Assembly (NCBI RefSeq): GCF_001455965.1
Contig: NZ_LKKO01000029.1
Location: forward strand, 16,237-80,236
Length of the DNA stretch: 64,000 nt
Direction: 5' to 3'
Source of the DNA: Methylobacterium sp. GXS13
GTDB taxonomy: Bacteria > Pseudomonadota > Alphaproteobacteria > Rhizobiales > Beijerinckiaceae
Below the pieces are notes generated by a model. The model was not told where the DNA came from and searched no databases. It was given only the letters and a program-made list of their open reading frames with translations. Of the stretch, positions 19,153 to 28,323 are shown piece after piece. The position numbers and the translations under genes were made by a program. How positions within the stretch are numbered: the stretch's first letter is position 1; every line of letters starts with the position of its first letter.

Positions 19153-19218
19153 ATGACGAGAATGCTGCTGCCGACCGCCCTCGTCCTGGCGGTTCTTGCG
19201 GCCCCCATCGTCCTTTAG
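19153..19218 (+). CDS. Possible 21-residue membrane peptide
   Basis: ATG-initiated MTRMLLPTALVLAVLAAPIVL, a single hydrophobic helix ending in TAG. After the TAG the same frame continues for 20 more codons with a basic composition (VPYRAVRVLW) before TAA at 19281. It could be a small membrane peptide, a fragment of a decayed one, or chance. No ribosome-binding site is convincing. Confidence 0.2.
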   Translation: MTRMLLPTALVLAVLAAPIVL

Positions 19219-19288
19219 GTGCCGCTTGTCCCGTACCGCGCCGTTCGCGTCCTCTGGCGGGGCGTGTTCGCGCCGGTCTAAGCGCGCC

Positions 19289-20209
19289 TCACGCACCCGG
19301 CACGGATCCGGACAACGCGGGATCGAGCGTCCGAGCCAGGGTCCGGGCGATGGCGACGAGCGCCGTCACCATCGGGGTCGAGGGTTCCCGCCGCGGTGCC
19401 ACGAGGCCGATCGTGTGCTCCAGATCCGGCGCTGTGATCGGGATCGCCCGCACACCCGACATCGGCCCGAGGGCGTCGACCAGGATCTCCGGCATGATCG
19501 AGGCCCAGCGCAGGCTGCGCACATGGGTCATCAGCACGATCATCGAGTTCGATTCGAGGGTCGCCACGGGGTCCGCGCCCGATTCGCGGATCTGCTGGTC
19601 GATGATCCGCCGGTTCTGCATGTTCGGGGTCAGCAGGCAGAGCGGCAGGCGGCCGGTCTCCGCCCAGGTGACGCTGCTGCGGCCGTCGAACGGACCGCCA
19701 TCGGCCGTCACCAGGCGGTAGCGCTCCCGGTAGAGCGGCACCGAGACGACCCGGCCCAGCGGCTCGTTGTCGAGATACGTCAGCCCGGCATCGGCCTCCA
19801 GGTTCTCGATCAGCGAGAAGATGTCGGCCGAGGCGGCAGATTCGACCGTGAGCCGCACGTCGGGGTGGCGCTCGCCATACGGGGTGGTCAGGCTCACGAT
19901 CATCGGCAGGGCCGTGGGGATCGCCGCGATGCGCAGATGCCCGGTCAGGCCGCGGCGCAGGCCCGTGACCTCCTCGTGCATCGCCCTGGCATCGGCCACG
20001 ATGCGGCGCGCCCATTCGAGGACTCGCTCGCCTTCGGGGGTAAAACCCTGGAAGCGCGAGCCCCGCAGCACGAGTTGCACGCCGAAGCGATTCTCCAGCT
20101 GCTTCACGCCCGCCGAGAGGGTTTGCTGCGTCACCCCGCAGGTCTCGGCCGCATGGCCGAAATGCTGCTCGCGGGCGAGCGCCAGCAGGAAGTCGAGCTT
20201 GTCGATCAC
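19289..20209 (-). CDS. LysR family transcriptional regulator
   Basis: A 306-residue LysR protein. The N-terminal helix-turn-helix (LDFLLALAREQHFGHAAETC, then TQQTLSAGVKQLE) is followed by the effector domain from about residue 90. GTG at 20209 is the start that matches the LysR alignment; the longer upstream frame is not LysR-like. It lies directly downstream of an oxalate/formate-type transporter and the formate dehydrogenase operon on the same strand. A role in formate or oxalate metabolism is a reasonable inference, but no operator was identified for it. Confidence 0.88.
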   Translation of the reverse strand: MIDKLDFLLALAREQHFGHAAETCGVTQQTLSAGVKQLENRFGVQLVLRGSRFQGFTPEGERVLEWARRIVADARAMHEEVTGLRRGLTGHLRIAAIPTALPMIVSLTTPYGERHPDVRLTVESAASADIFSLIENLEADAGLTYLDNEPLGRVVSVPLYRERYRLVTADGGPFDGRSSVTWAETGRLPLCLLTPNMQNRRIIDQQIRESGADPVATLESNSMIVLMTHVRSLRWASIMPEILVDALGPMSGVRAIPITAPDLEHTIGLVAPRREPSTPMVTALVAIARTLARTLDPALSGSVPGA

Positions 20210-20264
20210 GGAGGCATTCCGAGCGGTGCGGGCCCCGCAGGATGGGATGCCGAAACCTAATGGG

Positions 20265-20289
20265 CCGCCGGTCCGGCCACAACCGGCGG
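20265..20289. other. Hairpin between the transporter and the LysR gene
   Basis: CCGCCGGT and ACCGGCGG form a perfect 8-bp stem with a 9-base loop, 12 bases after the transporter stop codon on the minus strand. There is no T-run. It may lower transcription into the LysR gene or protect the transporter mRNA end. Confidence 0.4.
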
Positions 20290-20300
20290 GGCGCGTCCGC

Positions 20301-21962
20301 TCAGCGGAACAGGATGAACGCCTTCGACACGGTGATGCCGATGCCCCAGAGGATCGGGATGCCGACCACCGCCCAGGCCAGGGCGGCCCCGGCGCTGAAC
20401 CCGCCGCGGCCGATGCCGAACGAGCCTGAGGACCGGACGGCAGCGGCACCGGCCTTGGCGTCGAGGGTGGCGCGCTCGGCATCCGACATGAACCAGCGCC
20501 CCGCAAGCGGCCGGATCAGCAGGTTGCAGACGAACCCGGCGGCCAGGAACGCGGCCAGCACGTACATGGTCCGCCCGTAGAGATCCGCACCCTGTACCCC
20601 GGCGGCGGCCTGGGCCTCGCGGATCTTGGTGACCACGAACGGCCCGACGATGCCGGCCGTCGACCAGGCGGTGAGCAGGCGCCCATGGATCGCGCCCACG
20701 AACTGCGTCCCGAACACGTCCGCGAGGTAGGCGGGGATCGTCGCGAAGCCGCCGCCATACATCGACAGGATCACGCAGAAGAAGGCGACGAACAGCGCCT
20801 GCGAGCCGATCCCGGCAGCCCAGGGCGCGGCGGCGTAGAGAACACCGCCGAGCGCGAAGAAGATGGCGTAGGTCACCTTGCGGCCGATCCGGTCCGACAT
20901 CGAAGCCCAGAAGAACCGGCCCAGGATGTTGAACAGCGATAAGAGGCCGACGAAGCCGGCCGCGATCGCGGCAATCTGTGCCTTCTGGCCCGGATCGAGG
21001 GCGGCGAAACCGGTACCGGGCAGCCCGATCAAGGCGCCTCCGAAGATCTCTTGGAGCATCGGCGAGGCCAGCGCCAGCACGCCGATCCCGGCCGAGACGT
21101 TGAGGCAGAGCACCAGCCAGATCATCCAGAACTGGACGGTCTTGTGCGCGTCCCGGAGATGGACGTGGCCCGAGGCGATCATGGCATTCTTGGACGCCGG
21201 CGGCGTCCACCCGTCCGGGCGCCAGCCCGCCGGCGGGACCCGGTAGCCGAAGGCGCCACCCAGCATGAACACGCTATAGCCGACCCCCATGATCGCGAGC
21301 GTCTGCCACACGCCGACCGAGTCGGCGCTCCGGAAGGTCTTGATCAGCCCGTCGGCCAAGGGCGAGCCGATCATGGCGCCGCCGCCGAAGCCCATGATCG
21401 CCATGCCGGTGGCCATGCCGCGCCGGTCGGGGAACCACTTGATCAGCGTCGAGACCGGGGAGATGTAGCCGAGCCCCAGCCCGATGCCGCCGATCAGCCC
21501 CATGCCGAGCCAGACCAGCCAGAGTTGGTGGAGGTAGACGCCGAGCGCGCCGATCAGGAAGCCGCCACCCCAGCACAGGGCGGCCGCGATGCCGGCCTTG
21601 CGCGGCCCGGCCCGCTCCAGCCAGCCGCCGAACACGGCGGCCGAGAGGCCGAGCATCACGATCCCGATGGAGAAGACGATGACGAGGTCGCTGACGCGCC
21701 AGTCGCAGGTGGTGGTGAACAGAGCCGTCATCACGCCCATGTCGGGGCAGGCGGCGGGCGCGGGCTGGCCGACGGACAGTGCCCGGCTCAGCGGCAGCCA
21801 GAACACCGACAGGCCGTAGGACATGCCGATGCAGAGATGGATCGCCAGGGCCGCGGGCGGGACCAGCCAGCGGTTGAAGCCCGGTTTGGCGATGATGCGC
21901 TCACGGGACAGCCAGCCGTGATCGCCCCCGGGCGCGACCGCGCTCGCCAGTTCTGAACGCAT
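20301..21962 (-). CDS. OFA-family MFS transporter (oxalate/formate antiporter type)
   Basis: A 553-residue major-facilitator protein with twelve helices and a hydrophobic C-terminal extension (ALAWAVVGIPILWGIGITVS). OFA features include the early GMSYGLSVFWLPLS helix, GLGLGYISPVSTLIKWFPDRRG and a second-half SMSDRIGRK loop. OFA members exchange oxalate and formate or carry related carboxylates across the inner membrane. Its place just after the formate dehydrogenase operon, on the same strand, supports uptake or exchange of formate/oxalate. A 137-base gap with a large hairpin separates it from fdsD. Confidence 0.85.
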   Translation of the reverse strand: MRSELASAVAPGGDHGWLSRERIIAKPGFNRWLVPPAALAIHLCIGMSYGLSVFWLPLSRALSVGQPAPAACPDMGVMTALFTTTCDWRVSDLVIVFSIGIVMLGLSAAVFGGWLERAGPRKAGIAAALCWGGGFLIGALGVYLHQLWLVWLGMGLIGGIGLGLGYISPVSTLIKWFPDRRGMATGMAIMGFGGGAMIGSPLADGLIKTFRSADSVGVWQTLAIMGVGYSVFMLGGAFGYRVPPAGWRPDGWTPPASKNAMIASGHVHLRDAHKTVQFWMIWLVLCLNVSAGIGVLALASPMLQEIFGGALIGLPGTGFAALDPGQKAQIAAIAAGFVGLLSLFNILGRFFWASMSDRIGRKVTYAIFFALGGVLYAAAPWAAGIGSQALFVAFFCVILSMYGGGFATIPAYLADVFGTQFVGAIHGRLLTAWSTAGIVGPFVVTKIREAQAAAGVQGADLYGRTMYVLAAFLAAGFVCNLLIRPLAGRWFMSDAERATLDAKAGAAAVRSSGSFGIGRGGFSAGAALAWAVVGIPILWGIGITVSKAFILFR

Positions 21963-22052
21963 CGAGACTTCCTCCGGGCGCGACTTCTTTCGCCGAGTCG
22001 CGTCGTTTGGGAAGCCTAGCGGTTATGGATACCGGTTGCCAGCACACGCCAC

Positions 22053-22085
22053 GGCCGAACCCGGGATCTAATCCCCGGCTCGGCC
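22053..22085. other. Strong hairpin after fdsD
   Basis: GGCCGA/TCGGCC outer stem with CCGGG/CCCGG inner stem around a 7-9 base loop, 15 bases past the fdsD stop codon on the minus strand. There is no T-run. It is likely an mRNA 3' structure separating the fds operon from the transporter gene. Confidence 0.45.
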
Positions 22086-22099
22086 GCGCGGAGTGCGGA

Positions 22100-22393
22100 T
22101 CAGCCAGCGTCGCTGGCGCCTTCTCCGAGCTTCTGCGGATCGCGGGTCGCCGGGCGCACCGGGCTCTCGGCCTGGGGCTCGGCACCGCGGAGCGCCTGCT
22201 GAACCAGGCTGTCGGCCCGGTCGCCCATCTCCGGCAGGGCGGCCTCCAGCTTCGAGACCATCTTGGGCGTCCAGAACGCCGTGATGTGCTTGTGCACCCC
22301 GGCCACCGCTTCGTCCTCCGGGTAGGACCGGAAGAACGTGGCGATCTGGTTCGCCATCCGGAGGAGCTTGTCCTCCTGGGTCTGCGCGCTCAT
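22100..22393 (-). CDS. fdsD: NAD-dependent formate dehydrogenase, delta subunit
   Basis: A 97-residue protein with the FdsD signature LLRMANQIATFFRSYPEDEA followed by HITAFWTPKMVSKLEA. FdsD is a small subunit needed for stable, active FdsGBA-type formate dehydrogenase. The ATG at 22393 is 4 bases after the fdsA stop codon, so it is the last gene of the operon. The accessory gene fdsC/fdhD, needed to sulfurate the molybdenum cofactor, is not in this operon. Confidence 0.92.
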   Translation of the reverse strand: MSAQTQEDKLLRMANQIATFFRSYPEDEAVAGVHKHITAFWTPKMVSKLEAALPEMGDRADSLVQQALRGAEPQAESPVRPATRDPQKLGEGASDAG

Positions 22394-22397
22394 CGGC

Positions 22398-25259
22398 TCA
22401 CTCCGCCGCGTCGAGCGTTTGGGCAATGCGCGTCAGCGAGAAATCCTCCTCGTAGAACTTCGCCTGCCAGTCGGACGGCCGGTTGGTCCGCCGGACCTGC
22501 ACCGCCGTCACCTTGTATTCGGGGCAGTTGGTCGCCCAGTCCGAATAGTCGGTGGTGATGACGTTGGCGCCGGTCTTCGCGTGGTGGAACGTGGTGTAGA
22601 CCACGCCCGGCTGCATCCGCTCCGAGACCTTGGCCTTCAGGGCGATGTCGCCGGAGCGGCTCTCCAGAGAGACCAAGTCGCCGTCGACGATGCCGCGCAG
22701 TTCCGCGTCGAACGGGTGGATTTCCAGCACGTCCTCCTCGTGCCAGCGCGAGTTCTCGGTGCGCCGGGTCTGCGCGCCGACATTGTACTGGGACAGGATC
22801 CGGCCTGTGGTCAGGATCAGCGGGAACTTGGACCCCGTGCGCTCCTCGGTGGCCACGAACTCGGTGATCATGAACCGGCCCTTGCCGCGGACGAAGCGAT
22901 CCACGTGCATCATCGGGGTGCCGAGCGGCGCCTTCTCGTTGCAGGGCCACTGGACCGAGCCCAGCTCGTCGAGCTTGGCGTAGGACACGCCGGTGAAGCT
23001 CGGGGTCAGGCCGGCGATCTCGTCCATGATCTGCGACGGGTGGCTGTACTCCATCTTGTAGCCCAGGGCGTTGGAGAGCAGCACCGTGCCCTCCCAGTCG
23101 CCGTAGCCGCCCATCGGGGGCATCACCTTGCGAACGCGGGAGATGCGGCGCTCGGCGTTGGTGAAGGTGCCGTCCTTCTCCAGGAACGAGGCGCCCGGCA
23201 GGAAGACGTGGGCGTATTTCGCGGTCTCGTTCAGGAACAGATCCTGGATGACGATGCATTCCATCGCCTTGAGGCCGGCCGTGACATGGTGCGTGTCGGG
23301 ATCCGACTGCGCGATGTCCTCGCCCTGGATGTACATCCCCTTGAACGCGCCATCGACGGCCTCATCCAGCATGTTGGTGATGCGCAGGCCCGGCGCGCCG
23401 TCGAGCTTGGCGCCCCACAGGGCCTCGAAGCTCTCGCGGGTGGCGTCGTCCGAGACGTGCCGATAGCCGGTGAACTCGTGCGGGAACGAGCCCATGTCGC
23501 AGGAGCCCTGGACGTTGTTCTGGCCGCGCAGCGGGTTCACGCCGGCACCGAGCTTGCCGATGTTGCCGGTGGCCATGGCGATGTTGGCCATGCCCATCAC
23601 CATGGTCGAGCCCTGACTGTGCTCGGTGACGCCCAGCCCGTAATAGATGCCGGCCGCGCCGCCCGTGGCGTAGAGCCGGGCAGCCGCACGGACCTCGGCC
23701 GGATCGAGGCCGGTGAACGACTGCTGGTTCTCGGGCGAATGCCGCTCCTCGGCGATGAACCGGGCCCAGGTCTCGAACTCGGCAAGATCGCAGCGCTCGC
23801 GGACATAGGCCTCGTCGATCAGCCCCTCGGTGACGATGACGTGCGCCAGCGAGTTGATGAAGGCGACGTTGGAGCCGGGCTTCAGCGGCAGGTGGTAGTC
23901 GGCCTTGATGTGGGGCGACTTCACGAGGTCGATCTTGCGCGGATCGGCGACGATCAGCTTGGCGCCCTGGCGCAGGCGCTTCTTCATCCGTGAGCCGAAG
24001 ACTGGGTGGCCGTCGGTCGGGTTGGCGCCGATCACCAGGATGACGTCGGAGTTCTCGACCGACTTGAAGTCCTGGGTGCCGGCCGAGGTGCCGAGCGTCG
24101 ACATCAGGCCGTAGCCGGTGGGCGAGTGGCAGACGCGGGCGCAGGTATCGACGTTGTTGTTGCCGAAGGCGGCGCGCACGAGCTTCTGGACGAGGTAGGC
24201 CTCCTCGTTGGTGCAGCGCGACGAGGTGATGCCGCCGACCGAGTCCTTGCCGTAGGTCGCCTGGATCCGCTTGAACTCGGAGGCCGCGTGGCTGATCGCC
24301 TCCTCCCAGGACACTTCGCGCCACGGATCCGTGATCTTGGCGCGGATCATCGGCTTGGTGATGCGGTCCTTGTGGGTGGCGTAGCCGTAGGCGAAGCGGC
24401 CCTTGACGCAGCTATGGCCCTCGTTGGCCTTGCCGCCCTTGTAGGGCACCATGCGTACGACGCGGGTGCCCTGCATCTCGGCCTTGAACGAGCAGCCGAC
24501 GCCGCAATAGGCGCAGGTCGTCACCTCGGCGTGCTCGGGCTGGCCGAATTCGTGGATCGACTTCTCCTGAAGGGTCGCGGTCGGGCAGGCCTGCACGCAG
24601 GCGCCGCAGGAGACGCACTCCGACTCCATGAAGTTGGTCGGGCCGGCTGCCACGCGGCTGTCGAAGCCGCGGCCCGCGATGGTCAGCGCGAAGGTGCCCT
24701 GCACCTCCTCGCAGGCGCGGACGCAACGGTTGCAGACGATGCATTTCGACGGGTCGTAGGTGAAGTACGGGTTCGACTCGTCCTTGGGCAGATACTTCTC
24801 GGCGCTCGGCACGACGTGGTTGTCGCCCTCGTAGCCGTAGCGGACGTCGCGCAGGCCGACCACGCCGGCCATGTCCTGCAATTCGCAATCGCCGTTGGCG
24901 GCGCAGGTCAGGCAGGTCAGCGGGTGATCGGAGATGTAGAGCTCCATCACGCCCTTGCGGAGCTTGGCCAGCTTGTCGGTCTGCGTGCGCACAACCATGC
25001 CGTTCTCGGCCGGCGTGGTGCAGGAGGCCGGCGTGCCCCGCCGACCTTCGATCTCCACGAGGCAAAGCCGACAAGAGCCGAACGGCTCCAGGCTGTCGGT
25101 GGCGCAGAGCTTCGGGATCTGGGTGCCGGCGTGCATCGCCGCCGCCATCACCGAGGTGCCGGCCGGCACGGTCACGTCCATGCCGTCGATCGTCAGGGTG
25201 ACGGTCTGCTCCGCGACGCGGATCGGCGTGCCGTAGTCGATCTCCTTGATCAGGCCCAT
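22398..25259 (-). CDS. fdsA: NAD-dependent formate dehydrogenase, molybdenum-containing alpha subunit
   Basis: A 953-residue cytosolic catalytic subunit oxidising formate to CO2. An N-terminal [2Fe-2S] domain has Cys52, 63, 66 and 80. A His112/Cys116/119/125 cluster follows, then two ferredoxin clusters (Cys173-183 and Cys215-225) and a final [4Fe-4S] site (Cys249, 252, 256, 284). The bis-MGD domain carries metal ligand Cys377 followed by His378 (CHSPTGYGL). Cys rather than selenocysteine is used. The ATG at 25259 has AAGGAG directly upstream; a GTG five codons earlier is less likely. The order fdsG-fdsB-fdsA-fdsD matches the NAD-linked enzyme (fdh2 type) of Methylobacterium. Confidence 0.96.
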   Translation of the reverse strand: MGLIKEIDYGTPIRVAEQTVTLTIDGMDVTVPAGTSVMAAAMHAGTQIPKLCATDSLEPFGSCRLCLVEIEGRRGTPASCTTPAENGMVVRTQTDKLAKLRKGVMELYISDHPLTCLTCAANGDCELQDMAGVVGLRDVRYGYEGDNHVVPSAEKYLPKDESNPYFTYDPSKCIVCNRCVRACEEVQGTFALTIAGRGFDSRVAAGPTNFMESECVSCGACVQACPTATLQEKSIHEFGQPEHAEVTTCAYCGVGCSFKAEMQGTRVVRMVPYKGGKANEGHSCVKGRFAYGYATHKDRITKPMIRAKITDPWREVSWEEAISHAASEFKRIQATYGKDSVGGITSSRCTNEEAYLVQKLVRAAFGNNNVDTCARVCHSPTGYGLMSTLGTSAGTQDFKSVENSDVILVIGANPTDGHPVFGSRMKKRLRQGAKLIVADPRKIDLVKSPHIKADYHLPLKPGSNVAFINSLAHVIVTEGLIDEAYVRERCDLAEFETWARFIAEERHSPENQQSFTGLDPAEVRAAARLYATGGAAGIYYGLGVTEHSQGSTMVMGMANIAMATGNIGKLGAGVNPLRGQNNVQGSCDMGSFPHEFTGYRHVSDDATRESFEALWGAKLDGAPGLRITNMLDEAVDGAFKGMYIQGEDIAQSDPDTHHVTAGLKAMECIVIQDLFLNETAKYAHVFLPGASFLEKDGTFTNAERRISRVRKVMPPMGGYGDWEGTVLLSNALGYKMEYSHPSQIMDEIAGLTPSFTGVSYAKLDELGSVQWPCNEKAPLGTPMMHVDRFVRGKGRFMITEFVATEERTGSKFPLILTTGRILSQYNVGAQTRRTENSRWHEEDVLEIHPFDAELRGIVDGDLVSLESRSGDIALKAKVSERMQPGVVYTTFHHAKTGANVITTDYSDWATNCPEYKVTAVQVRRTNRPSDWQAKFYEEDFSLTRIAQTLDAAE

Positions 25260-25270
25260 CGACGTCTCCT

Positions 25271-26830
25271 TCACTCGGCCGCGACCGGCAGATCGCCGGC
25301 GCGCCTGAAATCTTCAGGGAAGTGGGTGATCGCGCTCATCACGGGCATCGGCGTCAGCCCGCCCATGGCGCAGAGCGACCCATCGGTCATGACCTCGCAG
25401 AGGTCCTCGATCAGCTTGAGGTTGGTCTCCGGCCGGATGCCGGCGATCACCTTGTCCATCGTCTCGACGCCACGGGTCGCGCCGATGCGGCAGGGGGTGC
25501 ACTTGCCGCAGGATTCGGTGGCGCAGAACTCGAAGGCGAAGCGCGCCTGGCTCGCCATGTCGACGGTGTCGTCGAACACCACGATGCCGCCATGGCCGAC
25601 GAGGCCCTTCTGGGCCGCCATCGCTTCGTAATCGAGGGGCGTGTCGAGCAGGTGGTCCGGGAAGTAGGCGCCCAGCGGCCCGCCGACCTGTACGGCCCGC
25701 ACCGGCCGGCCCGAGCGGGTGCCGCCGCCGTAATCCTCGATCACCTCGCGCAGGGTCACCCCGAAGGCGAGTTCGATCAGGCCGCCATGCTTGATGTTGC
25801 CGGCGAGCTGGATCGGCAGGGTGCCGAGCGAGCGGCCCATGCCGTAATCGGCGTAGGCCCCGGCGCCGTTCACGAGGATCCACGGCACGGCCGTGAAGGT
25901 CATAACGTTGTTGACCAGCGTCGGCTTGCCGAGGAAGCCCTTGAGCGCCGGAATCGGGGGCTTCGCCCGGACGATGCCGCGCTTGCCCTCCAAGCTCTCC
26001 AGCAGCGAGGTCTCCTCGCCGCAGATATAGGCGCCCGCCCCGAGCCGGACCTCGAGGTGGAAGGTCTTGCCGGATCCCAGGATGTCGGCGCCGAGCACGC
26101 CGGCCTCGATGCCGTTGGCGATCGCCTCCTTCAGGGTCGCGAAGGCCTGCGGGTATTCGGAGCGCAGGTAGATGTAGCCCCGGGTCGCGCCGGTGGCGAT
26201 CGCCGCGATGGTCATGCCCTCGATGAGGTTGAAGGGGTCGCCCTCCATCATCATCCGGTCGGCGAAGGTGCCGGAATCGCCCTCGTCGGCGTTGCAGACG
26301 ACGTATTTCTGCTCGCTCTTGGCGAGCATCACGGTGTTCCACTTGATGCCGGCCGGGAAGCCGGCGCCGCCTCGGCCGCGCAGGCCGGAATCCCGTACGG
26401 CGGCAACGATGCCCTCGGCATCGAGCTTCAGCGCCGCCTCGAGCCCACGATAGCCGCCATGGGCGCGGTAATCGGCGACCGAGACCGGGTCGATGACCCC
26501 GCAGCGGTTGAAGGTCAGGCGCTGCTGCCGGGCGAGGAACGGGATCTTTTCGGGGTCGCCGAGGCGCAGGGCGTGCTCGCCGCCGGTGGTGAGACCGGCA
26601 TCGAGCAAGGCGTCGACATCCGTGACCTTGACCGGCCCGTAGGCGATCCGGCCCTCAGGCGTGGCGACCTCGACCATCGGCTCCAGCCAGAACAGGCCGC
26701 GCGAGCCGGTGCGCACGATGGTCACGTCGAGACCGCGGCGCTCGGCGCCCGCGAACAGGGCCCGGGCGACCTTGTTGGCACCGAGGCCGAGCGCCACGGC
26801 GTCCCGGGGGACGTAAAGGGTGACGCTCAC
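25271..26830 (-). CDS. fdsB: NAD-dependent formate dehydrogenase, beta (NADH-binding) subunit
   Basis: A 519-residue NuoF-like subunit. The N-terminal about 110 residues are a thioredoxin-like [2Fe-2S]-type domain without the usual four cysteines. The core then has the FMN/NADH-binding sequence GLRGRGGAGFPAGIKW and CNADEGDSGTFADR, the GAGAYICGEETSLLES loop, and the C-terminal [4Fe-4S] motif ESCGKCTPCR. It passes electrons from the alpha subunit to NAD+. The GTG start at 26830 overlaps the fdsG stop codon (GTGA), so the two are translationally coupled. Confidence 0.95.
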   Translation of the reverse strand: MSVTLYVPRDAVALGLGANKVARALFAGAERRGLDVTIVRTGSRGLFWLEPMVEVATPEGRIAYGPVKVTDVDALLDAGLTTGGEHALRLGDPEKIPFLARQQRLTFNRCGVIDPVSVADYRAHGGYRGLEAALKLDAEGIVAAVRDSGLRGRGGAGFPAGIKWNTVMLAKSEQKYVVCNADEGDSGTFADRMMMEGDPFNLIEGMTIAAIATGATRGYIYLRSEYPQAFATLKEAIANGIEAGVLGADILGSGKTFHLEVRLGAGAYICGEETSLLESLEGKRGIVRAKPPIPALKGFLGKPTLVNNVMTFTAVPWILVNGAGAYADYGMGRSLGTLPIQLAGNIKHGGLIELAFGVTLREVIEDYGGGTRSGRPVRAVQVGGPLGAYFPDHLLDTPLDYEAMAAQKGLVGHGGIVVFDDTVDMASQARFAFEFCATESCGKCTPCRIGATRGVETMDKVIAGIRPETNLKLIEDLCEVMTDGSLCAMGGLTPMPVMSAITHFPEDFRRAGDLPVAAE

Positions 26831-27312
26831 TGGCGGGTCTCCCGCTTGGTTTCGGCCAGGGCCTCGTCGAGGCCGTCGGCGGTCAGGTGGGCCACCGGCT
26901 CGGCGTCGATGAGGGCCGCGGGTCCGTTGGCGCAGAGGCCGAGGCAATAGACCGGCTCGACCGTGGCGCTGCCGTCGGCGGTGGTCTCGTGCCAGCCGCA
27001 GCCGAGGCGGCCGAGGATCTCGCGGTGGATCTTGTCCGAGCCCATGGCCTGGCAGGCCTCGGCCCGGCACAGCTTTACCTCGTGACGGCCGGCGGGGTGT
27101 GCCCGGAAGTCATGGTAGAAGGTGATGCAGCCATGCACCTCGGCGCGCGACAGGTTCAGCGCGTCGGCGATGAGCGGCACGGCGCCGCCATCGACGTATC
27201 CGAAGGTCTCCTGCAACGCGTGCAGGATCGGCAGCGTCGCGCCTTCGAGATGGGTATGCTCTGCAATGATCCCGGTGGCGCGTTCCGCGCTCCAGGGCTC
27301 GTGACGCGCCAT
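26827..27312 (-). CDS. fdsG: NAD-dependent formate dehydrogenase, gamma subunit (NuoE-like)
   Basis: A 161-residue subunit and first gene of the operon. An N-terminal helical region (LPILHALQETFGYVDGGAVP) leads into a thioredoxin-like [2Fe-2S] domain with the four Cys of KLCRAEACQ and YCLGLCANGP. It binds beside FdsB and accepts electrons. A paired inverted repeat (TCTGTTCC/GGAACAGA) lies 15 to 46 bases upstream of its ATG and probably marks the promoter/operator of the operon. Confidence 0.95.
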   Translation of the reverse strand: MARHEPWSAERATGIIAEHTHLEGATLPILHALQETFGYVDGGAVPLIADALNLSRAEVHGCITFYHDFRAHPAGRHEVKLCRAEACQAMGSDKIHREILGRLGCGWHETTADGSATVEPVYCLGLCANGPAALIDAEPVAHLTADGLDEALAETKRETRQ

Positions 27313-27326
27313 GGTTTCCAGCCCAG

Positions 27327-27358
27327 TCTGTTCCTTTTCTAAAGCGAAGTGGAACAGA
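27327..27358. promoter_or_regulatory. Inverted repeat upstream of the fds operon
   Basis: TCTGTTCC and GGAACAGA, perfect 8-bp arms separated by 16 bases, with an AT-rich centre containing a second imperfect dyad (TTCGCTTT/AAAAGGAA). It is immediately upstream of fdsG. A regulator site, perhaps for a LysR protein, is inference. Confidence 0.45.
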
Positions 27359-27569
27359 AATGCCGAACACCATCAATCGCGCAGTCCGGTCGCCTGACAA
27401 AGGATCCCTGTCGAACTGTCACCCATCCAAAGACGCAGGTCGCCCTGCGTGGTAAGCCTTTCTTAGAAATCCGTTTTCCGACGCTCAAGAGCGAGCGGGG
27501 CGTCTTGGGTGCAGTGCAACAGCATCTTGTGCCATGCAAGAAATTGCATTTGCCGTGCCGCGCGGGAGT

Positions 27570-28226
27570 TCAGAACTCCATGTCGAGCTCTTCGATCTCG
27601 TCCGGCTCGTCGGCGGCGGCCTCGGCCCAGTCGATCATCAGGGGCCAATGCAGGATCGTGTCGCGATAGGCCGCGGCCCGGGGTGGCAGCGTCACGTCGT
27701 AGGTACGGAAGCGCGTGCAGACCGGCGCGTACAGGGCGTCGGCGAGGGTCGGACGTTCCCCGAACAGGAACGGCCCGTCATAGCGATCCAGGCAATCGTC
27801 GAAGATCGTGATGATGCGCTCAATATCGGCCCGGGCGCCGTTGAACACCCGGAAGCCCGGGTGGAACGCGCGCAGGTTCATCGGCAGGGCCGAGCGGAGG
27901 TTCACGAAGCCCGAATGCATCTCGCCCGCGATGGAGCGACAATGGGCACGCTCGGCCACGGCCCGCCGGGGCAGGCCGGCCTCCGGGAAGGTCTCGCCGA
28001 GATACTCGGCGATGGCGAGGGTATCCCAGACCACCACGTCGCCGTGCCGCAGGCGCGGCACCAGGAAGGACGGGGACAGGTGCAGCAGCTCCGCCCGGCT
28101 GGTCGCATCCGTGCCCGACAGAACCTCGGTGTCGAAGGCGAGCCCCGCCATCCGGCAGATCAGCCAGCCCCGCAGGGACCAGGACGAGTAGTTGCGGCTG
28201 GAGATGGTGAGCGTGGCGGCGGTCAT
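27570..28226 (-). CDS. Glutathione S-transferase family protein
   Basis: A 218-residue GST. The N-terminal domain begins SSRNYSSWSLRGWLICRMAG and has the FLVPRLRHGDVVVWDTLAIA cis-proline region, as in YfcF-type proteins. The C-terminal helical domain ends in an acidic DEPDEIEELDMEF tail. The ATG at 28226 places the fold start at residue 6. The 257 bases between it and the fds operon hold the fds upstream region, with no other gene seen. The substrate is unknown. Confidence 0.85.
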   Translation of the reverse strand: MTAATLTISSRNYSSWSLRGWLICRMAGLAFDTEVLSGTDATSRAELLHLSPSFLVPRLRHGDVVVWDTLAIAEYLGETFPEAGLPRRAVAERAHCRSIAGEMHSGFVNLRSALPMNLRAFHPGFRVFNGARADIERIITIFDDCLDRYDGPFLFGERPTLADALYAPVCTRFRTYDVTLPPRAAAYRDTILHWPLMIDWAEAAADEPDEIEELDMEF

Positions 28227-28323
28227 CGTCTCTACCCCGGGCGCGTCGCCGATCATGCGATCTGCGCTACCGGATCCAAGACTCGTGCCGATTCGATCCG
28301 GGCGAATCGCGATGCGCCGAAGT

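Noticed and set aside
22053..22085. tRNA-like sequence in the fdsD-transporter gap
   Set aside because: It folds as a simple long hairpin. No cloverleaf, anticodon arm or CCA-side acceptor can be formed.
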